Positions 6,805 through 11,817 of a stretch of 11,817 bases of DNA are shown here, piece after piece. The notes under the pieces were generated by a model. That model made no database searches. It was not told the DNA's origin and saw only the letters and a program-made list of their open reading frames with translations. The stretch is taken from assembly GCA_040509055.1 (NCBI GenBank), contig JBEVLT010000292.1:1-11817 (forward strand), written 5' to 3'. The translations under genes and the position numbers were made by a program. The stretch's first letter is position 1, and every line of letters begins with the position of its first letter. This stretch comes from JAJKIP01 sp040509055. Its GTDB lineage: Bacteria > Bacteroidota > Bacteroidia > Chitinophagales > Chitinophagaceae.

Positions 6805-7968
6805 ATGCAAACCACCAATGCCCGCCTGTACAGGAATGTCCTGCCGTATTGCTTTTTCCTGATCTTTTCCATCTCCCTGTTTTCCTGCCATAAAAAACAG
6901 CCCGACCTGACCGGCAGCTACACGCTGCAGCAGCAGGTATTCAGCCTCAACATTCTGTCCAACATGGGAGCCTCCTTCAACGGCAAGGGCAACCTGCAGG
7001 ACTCCGCCACGGTGGCCATCAACAAAATATTACGCGACACCGGCATCCAAAAATTCCTGGGCAACTGGAAAGTGGTATGGGGCCCGGTAGTAAATGTGCA
7101 CAAGGACACGGCCCGCAATGCCATGTTCATTGCGCAAAAAGCAAGCACCGATACATTCGTGGTAGCCATTGCCGGTACGGATGCCGTTTCATTGTATGAA
7201 TGGGTCTTTGAAGATTTTGATGTGATCCCGGTGCCCTGGGATCCCCTGCACATCAAAGAAAAGGGCCTGGTCAGCGGGGGTACCATGACCGGTTTCCTGA
7301 CGCTGGACAAAATGGTTTCCGGCGGCGTGACGGCAAAAGATTTCCTGGTCAACCAGGCCAGGACCTTCAAAAATGCGCAGATCTGGGTCACCGGTCATAG
7401 CCTCGGCGGCGCCCTGTCGCCTGCCTATGCCCTGTACCTGCGGGATAATATGACCAAATGGGTGCCCGGATCACAGGCTGTGATCAATTGCCTGCCGGTA
7501 GCCGGCGCTACGCCTGGCGACTCCACGTTCAACGCCTATTACAAACAGCAAATGGGCGCTACGACCACCCGCGTATGGAATACCAGGGACCTGATACCGC
7601 ATGGATTTGAAACCGATCTGCTCGAGAGAGTACCGTATATGTATGGCGACAGCGTCCCCCCCATGCCCGCCTACCTTGTAACGGTGGTCAATGACCTGGC
7701 AAAGAAAACGGCGCCGCTGCATTATACACAGCTCCACCCGGCAGACAGCTTTACTTCGGCGATCTATACCAGGGATACGCTGCCTAAGATGCCAAAGCCG
7801 GACACCTCGTTCCTGGCCCAGGTGCTGTACCAGCATATTCCCGCCTATGGCGTGTATTTCGACATCCTGACGTTCCAGCAGGGAGTGCAGCGGGTACTGA
7901 ATCTAAAAGCTCCTTATTTCACAGAAGGCGCTGTGCTGGCCGGTATTATCAGCAGGGGCAGGGAATAG
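6805..7968 (+). CDS. Lipoprotein lipase, class 3 (Lipase_3 alpha/beta-hydrolase)
   Basis: A 387-aa exported hydrolase. The N-terminus has a hydrophobic signal (LPYCFFLIFSISLFSC) ending in a lipobox with lipidated cysteine C28. The following residues HKKQ lack an acidic +2, and in Bacteroidota surface display depends on other nearby signals, so the side of the membrane is open. The Lipase_3 core is visible: VVAIAGTDAVSLYEWVFEDFD (119-139, oxyanion-hole GT and the W..D block), VTGHSLGGAL (195-204, nucleophile S199), NTRDLIPH (259-266, likely catalytic D262 followed by P265) and HIPAYGVYF (344-352, likely catalytic H344). It would hydrolyse ester bonds of lipids such as acylglycerols or phospholipids. 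It stands alone, with a 205-nt gap upstream and a 221-nt gap before the collar genes, so a link to either neighbour is not shown. Confidence 0.85.
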   Translation: MQTTNARLYRNVLPYCFFLIFSISLFSCHKKQPDLTGSYTLQQQVFSLNILSNMGASFNGKGNLQDSATVAINKILRDTGIQKFLGNWKVVWGPVVNVHKDTARNAMFIAQKASTDTFVVAIAGTDAVSLYEWVFEDFDVIPVPWDPLHIKEKGLVSGGTMTGFLTLDKMVSGGVTAKDFLVNQARTFKNAQIWVTGHSLGGALSPAYALYLRDNMTKWVPGSQAVINCLPVAGATPGDSTFNAYYKQQMGATTTRVWNTRDLIPHGFETDLLERVPYMYGDSVPPMPAYLVTVVNDLAKKTAPLHYTQLHPADSFTSAIYTRDTLPKMPKPDTSFLAQVLYQHIPAYGVYFDILTFQQGVQRVLNLKAPYFTEGAVLAGIISRGRE

Positions 7969-7969
7969 G

Positions 7970-8000
7970 TTATTCTTATTGCTGCCCTATTATTCTTATT
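7970..8000. repeat. Short direct repeat TTATTCTTATT x2
   Basis: The 11-mer TTATTCTTATT occurs at 7970-7980 and again at 7990-8000, 20 nt apart in the same orientation, directly after the lipase stop codon. The rest of the 221-nt gap to 8189 shows no open frame of note and no convincing terminator hairpin. It could be slippage, a binding site pair or chance. Confidence 0.5.
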
Positions 8001-8161
8001 CCTGTCATCTTCACAGCTAACCATGCATTGCACCTATAACAGGCAATACCCTTCTATTTACCAGGCTGTATACGCCAAGGGCCCGTCATGGATCGTGGAG
8101 CAGGGATGATCATGCTTTGCCGGTTAAGGATCAGGCCTCTCTTATCCGGATCATTTGTCCT

Positions 8162-8189
8162 TTTATTTTTTAATCTAAACCCATAAAAC
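8162..8189 (+). promoter_or_regulatory. Leader motif of the first collar triplet
   Basis: TTTATTTTTTAA (8162-8173), then TCTAAACCCATAAAAC, leads straight into ATG 8190. The same 12-mer followed by CCTTAAAAAA stands at 10024 ahead of the second triplet. None of the other four collar genes has it. It marks the two triplet heads and may be an AT-rich translation-enhancing leader or part of a promoter. I see no clean TTTG/TAnnTTTG pair beside it. Confidence 0.45.
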
Positions 8190-8753
8190 ATGGATGCATT
8201 AATCGGTGAGATCAGGGCTTTCCCCTTTGGCTACACGCCCGAAGGATGGGCTGCTTGTAACGGGCAAACCCTGACGATCCTGGATAATCAATATTTATAC
8301 TCCGTGATCGGTACCACCTTTGGCGGTGACGGGAAAACCAATTTTGCCGTACCCAACCTGCAGGGACGCACCCTGGCAGGCATCGGCACGCCTGCAAAAG
8401 ATTATCATTATGTAGGGTACACTGCAGGCACGCCGGCTGTAGAGCTCCACACCTCCCAGCTCCCCATACACAGCCATATCTTCAACACCCTATGCACCAG
8501 CGACCCGGAAAAAGCACCGGCCAATGAAGTGAGCGTGCCCACCAGTAATACCTACCTATCCAACGTGTACGAAGTGCCGCCGCCCACTACCAAGCGGATG
8601 GGAAACTTTTATACCACGGAAAAGCTAAGCGGAGCGCTGAACGCATCGGCGGTCAGCTCTTTTGGCAGAGGCGGATCACATCCCAATATGCAGCCCTACC
8701 TGGCCATCAACTATTGCATCTGCCTGGATGGTGATATGCCGCAACGTTCTTAA
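8190..8753 (+). CDS. Phage tail collar domain protein, type A (MdpB-like)
   Basis: A 187-aa stand-alone tail-collar protein and head of the first triplet. The collar domain opens at residue 1 with the form GEIRAF-x-FG-x-x-P-x-GW (6-20), then CNGQTL (23-28), VIGTTFGGDG (39-48) and VPNLQGR (54-60). The HxH site (LPIHSHIF, 91-98) replaces the usual MPAHxH. Upstream of it, GYTAGTPAVELHTSQ departs from the family's GG.E.VTLT consensus. Type A is marked by LSNVYEVPPPTTKR (123-136) and the ending HPNMQPYLAINYCI (164-177), not the HENR form of types B and C. No signal peptide or membrane segment is seen. Related domains form trimeric fibre tips in phage tails; the role of stand-alone cellular versions is not established. 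The next gene starts 29 nt downstream. Confidence 0.9.
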   Translation: MDALIGEIRAFPFGYTPEGWAACNGQTLTILDNQYLYSVIGTTFGGDGKTNFAVPNLQGRTLAGIGTPAKDYHYVGYTAGTPAVELHTSQLPIHSHIFNTLCTSDPEKAPANEVSVPTSNTYLSNVYEVPPPTTKRMGNFYTTEKLSGALNASAVSSFGRGGSHPNMQPYLAINYCICLDGDMPQRS

Positions 8754-8782
8754 TCCCAACACAACAACCTAAACGAATTATC

Positions 8783-9346
8783 ATGACCAATTACCTCGGC
8801 GAGATCAGGAGCTTTGCGTTCGGACAGATCCCGGAGCACTGGCTGCCCTGCAACGGGCAACTGCTCCGGATCAGCCAGAACAAGCCGCTTTTTTCCCTGC
8901 TCGGCACCGTCTATGGCGGTGACGGCCAAAACACGTTTGCCCTGCCCGATCTGCGGGGAAGAACACCCATTCATATCGGCACCTACCCTGGCACCTATAC
9001 TGCCACTTACCAGCTGGGCGATGCCGGCGGTTCCGAAAAAGTAATTCCCACCTGCATGCCAACACATAGCCATCCCTTTTTAGTAGCCGGTGGAAAGGGA
9101 AGCAGCAGTGTATCGCCTGCCACAGACAGAACACTCTGCCTGGCCAGCGTACCTGAAGTGCCCCAGGTAGCCAATGAGAATATGCAGCCTTATGTATCCA
9201 GCCTGAGCAGCAAGGCCACCAGGCTGCACCCCAATACCATCAACCCTGCAGGGCAAACCGTACCGCATGAAAACCGCATGCCGTACCTGACGGTGCTTTT
9301 TTGCATTGCTACAGCAGGTATCCTGCCTCCCAAGCAGTCATCGTAA
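8783..9346 (+). CDS. Phage tail collar domain protein, type B (MdpB-like)
   Basis: A 187-aa second member of the first triplet. It has NYLGEIRSFAFG (3-14), PEHW (17-20, with the usual glycine replaced), CNGQLL (23-28), LLGTVYGGDGQNTFALPDLRGR (39-60), AGGSEKV (81-87) and MPTHSHPF (92-99) with the HxH pair at H95/H97. The type B hallmark is the segment ASVPEVPQVANENMQ (121-135) followed by HENRMPYLTVLFCIA (162-176). It lies 29 nt after type A and 39 nt before type C, so one transcript is likely. No export signal is seen. It pairs clearly with the gene at 10652, sharing the PEVPQ and HENRMPYLT blocks, more than with its immediate neighbours. Confidence 0.9.
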   Translation: MTNYLGEIRSFAFGQIPEHWLPCNGQLLRISQNKPLFSLLGTVYGGDGQNTFALPDLRGRTPIHIGTYPGTYTATYQLGDAGGSEKVIPTCMPTHSHPFLVAGGKGSSSVSPATDRTLCLASVPEVPQVANENMQPYVSSLSSKATRLHPNTINPAGQTVPHENRMPYLTVLFCIATAGILPPKQSS

Positions 9347-9385
9347 ATCCTTATCCATCTTTTTTAACACAGTAAAACTTCAGAT

Positions 9386-9952
9386 ATGCCTTTTGTAGGA
9401 GAAATCAGGGCCTTTGCAGGACCGTTTGTACCGGCCGGCTGGCTGCTTTGCGACGGCTCACTGGTGTCGGTAACAGATTACAGCGATCTCTTTGCGATGA
9501 TCGGCACCACCTATGGCGGTAACGGGAACACGCAGTTTGCCCTTCCCGATCTCAGCGGCGGCCGGATTGCCGTGCAGAACGGGCAGCTGCCCGGCGGCTC
9601 CAACTATTCCCTCGGTGAAGCGGGCGGTGCAGAATACGTGACCCTGACCCTGGAGACCATGCCGGCGCACCAGCATGACTTTGTCATCGATACGGTACCG
9701 GGAACCAGCAGCAATGCCAGCAATAACTTTCTCAGCGTCATACAGGATACCGGCAACCCGGATAGCCAGGTGCTGGCCTATTTGCCCTATGCCCCGCCTC
9801 CGATGTGTGTAGTGGTTCAATTAAAAACCTGCCTCAGCTACGCCGGCGGCGATCAGCCGCATGAGAACCGGCAACCTTTTATGTGCATGAACTATATTAT
9901 TGCCACGGTGGGCGATATACCCAGCTCGGCCAATACAGCTGACCAATCATAA
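9386..9952 (+). CDS. Phage tail collar domain protein, type C (MdpB-like)
   Basis: A 188-aa third member of the first triplet. It has VGEIRAFAG (4-12), PAGWLLCDGSL (16-26, CDGS rather than CNGQ as in types A and B), MIGTTYGGNGNTQFALPDL (38-56), GEAGGAEYVTLT (77-88) and MPAHQHDF (92-99) with H95/H97. The type C hallmark is NNFLSVIQDTGNP (113-125), ending in QPHENRQPFMCMNYIIA (157-173). The counterpart at 11250 shares NFL...DTGNP and HENRQP. Between these blocks this copy has a hydrophobic, proline- and cysteine-containing stretch (YAPPPMCVVVQLKTCL, 135-150), whereas its partner has a polar one ending in LHPGTLTSQGG. That makes this the most divergent tip of the pair. No signal peptide is present. 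Confidence 0.9.
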   Translation: MPFVGEIRAFAGPFVPAGWLLCDGSLVSVTDYSDLFAMIGTTYGGNGNTQFALPDLSGGRIAVQNGQLPGGSNYSLGEAGGAEYVTLTLETMPAHQHDFVIDTVPGTSSNASNNFLSVIQDTGNPDSQVLAYLPYAPPPMCVVVQLKTCLSYAGGDQPHENRQPFMCMNYIIATVGDIPSSANTADQS

Positions 9953-10023
9953 ATTGCTCTACCACCTTCAGGAATGTTAATGTCCTTCTGTAGGGGTATG
10001 CAAACAGCCAGACCATCTTCTTC

Positions 10024-10053
10024 TTTATTTTTTAACCTTAAAAAACATCAACG
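10024..10053 (+). promoter_or_regulatory. Leader motif of the second collar triplet
   Basis: TTTATTTTTTAA (10024-10035) followed by CCTTAAAAAACATCAACG leads into ATG 10054. It repeats the 12-mer found ahead of the first triplet at the same kind of position. The gap before this gene (101 nt) is the largest inside the collar array, the others being 29-39 nt. This suggests a second transcription or translation unit beginning here. Confidence 0.45.
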
Positions 10054-10620
10054 ATGGAAGCATTCCTTGGCGAAATCAGACCTTTCGCCATTTCTTACCC
10101 TCCGAGGGACTGGATGCAATGCAACGGGCAAACACTTGCCGTTGCACAGTACCGCCCACTTTTTACCGTTATCGGCATTCTCTATGGCGGTGACGGGACA
10201 ACCACTTTTGCACTGCCCAACCTGCAGGGCACCGTGCTGGTAGGCTCCGGACCCCAGCCGGGAGGCGATCAATACAATGTGGGAAACCGGGGAGGCGAGC
10301 CGGGCATTCCGCTACAGATAACAGAGATCCCGGCGCACACGCATACGTTCAACGGGCTGGTCACAACCGACGAGGACTCGGCGCCGGCCAAAGGCTTTTC
10401 CATACCTGACGCTACCTGCTTTTTATCCAATGTGTACGAAGTGCCGCCGCCCACTACCAAACGGAAAGGTAATTTTTATACCACGGATGCGCCTGGCGAT
10501 TCTCTAAATCCACAGGCGATAAGCATAGCAGGCGGTAGCCAGCCGCATAGCAATATGCAGCCTTACCTGGCGATCAATTATTTCATTTGCGTGAATGGCC
10601 ACTTCCCCGTGAAGCCCTGA
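10054..10620 (+). CDS. Phage tail collar domain protein, type A' (MdpB-like)
   Basis: A 188-aa head of the second triplet. The collar opening is FLGEIRPFAISYPPRDW (4-20), with the normally glycine position before W replaced by D19. Then come CNGQTL (23-28), VIGILYGGDGTTTFALPNLQG (39-59), GNRGGEPGIPL (77-87) and IPAHTHTF (92-99) with H95/H97. The block LSNVYEVPPPTTKR (124-137) and ending HSNMQPYLAINYFI (165-178) assign it to type A with the gene at 8190. Across the first of these blocks the DNA of the two genes is nearly identical, including a 29-base exact match (8565-8593 and 10432-10460), while the rest has drifted. It is followed by type B' after 31 nt. No export signal is seen. The function of stand-alone collar proteins is not established. 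Confidence 0.9.
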   Translation: MEAFLGEIRPFAISYPPRDWMQCNGQTLAVAQYRPLFTVIGILYGGDGTTTFALPNLQGTVLVGSGPQPGGDQYNVGNRGGEPGIPLQITEIPAHTHTFNGLVTTDEDSAPAKGFSIPDATCFLSNVYEVPPPTTKRKGNFYTTDAPGDSLNPQAISIAGGSQPHSNMQPYLAINYFICVNGHFPVKP

Positions 10621-10651
10621 CCTGATCTTTCATTTTTAAATCAATGCTACT

Positions 10652-11215
10652 ATGGATAATTATCTCGGCGAATTGCGGGTATTTGCATTTGGAAAGATCC
10701 CGAAAGGCTGGATGCCTTGCAACGGGCAATCGCTACCCATCGCTCAATATCAGCCACTTTTTTCCCTGCTGCGGACCACGTTTGGCGGCAACGGCACTAC
10801 CCATTTCAACCTGCCCGATCTGCGAGGGCGGACCACGCTGCACCCGGGCTCACCTCCTTATGCCCCACAAGAAGCCATCCAGCTCGGACAGGCTGGCGGT
10901 ACGGAAAACGTCACGCTGACCCGCAACAACATGCCTGCGCACACGCATAGTTTCAGGGTAAAGACCGGTGTGGGCACCGCACAACTTGCCCCGTCCACAC
11001 CCGGAACCCATTACCTGGCATCCAGCCCAGAAGTGCCCCAGATCTTCACTGAAAACATCCAGTCCTTTACAAATGATCTATCAGGAGGCAGTACAACACT
11101 CCACGCCGCTTCGATACTCGATAAGGGAGGAAGTCAGCAACATGAAAACCGCATGCCCTACCTGACGATGCTTATCTGCATTGCGCTTACCGGCATTTTT
11201 CCTTCCAGGGATTAG
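10652..11215 (+). CDS. Phage tail collar domain protein, type B' (MdpB-like)
   Basis: A 187-aa second member of the second triplet. It shows NYLGELRVFAFG (3-14), PKGWMPCNGQSL (17-28), LLRTTFGGNG (39-48, with R41 where others have glycine), NLPDLRGR (53-60), GQAGGTENVTLT (79-90) and MPAHTHSF (94-101) with H97/H99. The type B features PEVPQIFTENIQ (126-137) and QHENRMPYLTMLICIA (163-178) match the gene at 8783. Its central GGxENVTLT block is closer to the family consensus than that of type B in the first triplet. It sits 31 nt after A' and 34 nt before C'. No signal peptide or membrane span is present. Confidence 0.9.
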   Translation: MDNYLGELRVFAFGKIPKGWMPCNGQSLPIAQYQPLFSLLRTTFGGNGTTHFNLPDLRGRTTLHPGSPPYAPQEAIQLGQAGGTENVTLTRNNMPAHTHSFRVKTGVGTAQLAPSTPGTHYLASSPEVPQIFTENIQSFTNDLSGGSTTLHAASILDKGGSQQHENRMPYLTMLICIALTGIFPSRD

Positions 11216-11249
11216 CACATTATTCAATCATTCTTAAAATCATTTCAAT

Positions 11250-11804
11250 ATGTACCCTTTATTAGGAGAAATCAAAGCTTTTGCAGGAAATTATGCGCCG
11301 GTAGGCTGGCTGACATGCGATGGTTCGCTGCAACAGATATCACAGTTTGAAAGCCTGTATTCATTGCTTGGCACTACCTATGGCGGCGACGGCCAAACCA
11401 CCTTTGGCCTGCCTGATCTGCGGGGAAGACTGATCGTACAAACCGGGCAGATGACCGGGGCAGCCAACTACCCCCTCGGAGTTGCCGGTGGCCTTGAAAA
11501 GGTTGTCCTGACACTACCCGCCATCCCATCCCACAACCATAGCTTTACCGTGAGTACCCAGCCTGCAACCACCAACCAGGCCAGTGGTAACTTCCTGGCA
11601 GCTGCAAAGGATACTGGCAATCCCTCGGTCAATGTGCTGGAGCACCTGCCTTTCAAATCAGAGGATAACACCCTGAAGACGGTGGCGCTGCATCCAGGCA
11701 CACTGACAAGCCAGGGAGGTAATCAGCCGCATGAGAACAGGCAGCCATACCTCTGCATCACCTATATGATCGCTACTGAGGGGGAATACCCTTCATTCCA
11801 ATAA
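11250..11804 (+). CDS. Phage tail collar domain protein, type C' (MdpB-like)
   Basis: A 184-aa third member of the second triplet and the last complete gene. It has LLGEIKAFAG (4-13), PVGWLTCDGSL (17-27), LLGTTYGGDGQTTFGLPDLRGR (39-60, nearly the family consensus), GVAGGLEKVVLT (77-88) and IPSHNHSF (92-99) with H95/H97. Type C features are GNFLAAAKDTGNP (113-125) and QPHENRQPYLCITYMIA (159-175). The middle segment (about 130-157) is polar and ends in LHPGTLTSQGG, the form I regard as usual for this family. The first triplet's type C lacks it. Its TAA is 13 bases from the window edge, so it cannot be seen whether more collar genes or other partners follow. Confidence 0.9.
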   Translation: MYPLLGEIKAFAGNYAPVGWLTCDGSLQQISQFESLYSLLGTTYGGDGQTTFGLPDLRGRLIVQTGQMTGAANYPLGVAGGLEKVVLTLPAIPSHNHSFTVSTQPATTNQASGNFLAAAKDTGNPSVNVLEHLPFKSEDNTLKTVALHPGTLTSQGGNQPHENRQPYLCITYMIATEGEYPSFQ

Positions 11805-11817
11805 CATAGCTCTCCGG

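Noticed and set aside
6805..7968. Lipase as a toxin or effector delivered by the collar-protein system
   Set aside because: It has its own lipoprotein signal peptide and lipobox, is separated by 221 nt, and shows no adaptor or toxin-delivery domain. The proximity alone is not enough.
8190..11804. Prophage or tailocin remnant
   Set aside because: Only collar-domain genes are present. No integrase, terminase, capsid, sheath, tube, baseplate, holin or lysin gene can be seen, and the genes are intact and not degraded.
8190..11804. CRISPR-like or simple tandem array
   Set aside because: The periodicity of about 600 bp comes from paralogous genes. No short repeats with unique spacers are present in the window.
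1..11817. tRNA, rRNA or insertion sequence
   Set aside because: Scanning both strands by eye, I saw no tRNA-like cloverleaf with a GTTCRA-type arm, no rRNA signature and no transposase frame.

Overview
The window looks like chromosomal DNA from a Bacteroidota bacterium, most likely Chitinophagaceae (Chitinophaga-like). Signs of this are A/T-rich leaders without Shine-Dalgarno sequences, a few boxes close to the Bacteroidota promoter consensus (TTTG, about 19 nt, TAnnTTTG), a typical short lipoprotein signal peptide (LFSC-HKK) and a DUF2721-type membrane protein. The placement comes from reading protein character, not from a database search.

Left part (about 167-6152): a surface-glycan type cluster. 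A methyltransferase on the minus strand diverges from a plus-strand run of a GT25-type glycosyltransferase, a second SAM methyltransferase, a GT4-type glycosyltransferase (2 nt behind the methyltransferase), a full-length MsbA-like ABC exporter and a small rhodanese-domain protein 9 nt behind it. This set fits synthesis, decoration and export of a cell-surface lipid or polysaccharide, although the product cannot be named from sequence. The GT25 gene has no ATG start and is bracketed by degenerate 9-bp-periodic repeats (ACCACNNAG...CACAAAG type), one of which runs into its 5' end.

Middle (6153-7968): a minus-strand DUF2721-like three-helix membrane protein, whose stop codon abuts the rhodanese stop, then a plus-strand outer-membrane-type lipoprotein lipase of the class 3 family (GHSLG nucleophile elbow).

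Right part (8190-11804): six consecutive small genes (184-188 aa), all stand-alone phage-tail-collar / microcystin-dependent-protein (MdpB) type proteins. They are not six equal copies. They form two successive triplets, A-B-C and A'-B'-C', in which each member resembles its counterpart in the other triplet more than its neighbours. The second triplet is set off by a 101-nt gap, and A and A' share a leader motif. No capsid, sheath, baseplate, integrase or lysis gene is visible, so this is not an evident prophage. The duplicated three-component collar-protein cassette is the most interesting part of the window. It runs to the right edge and may continue.
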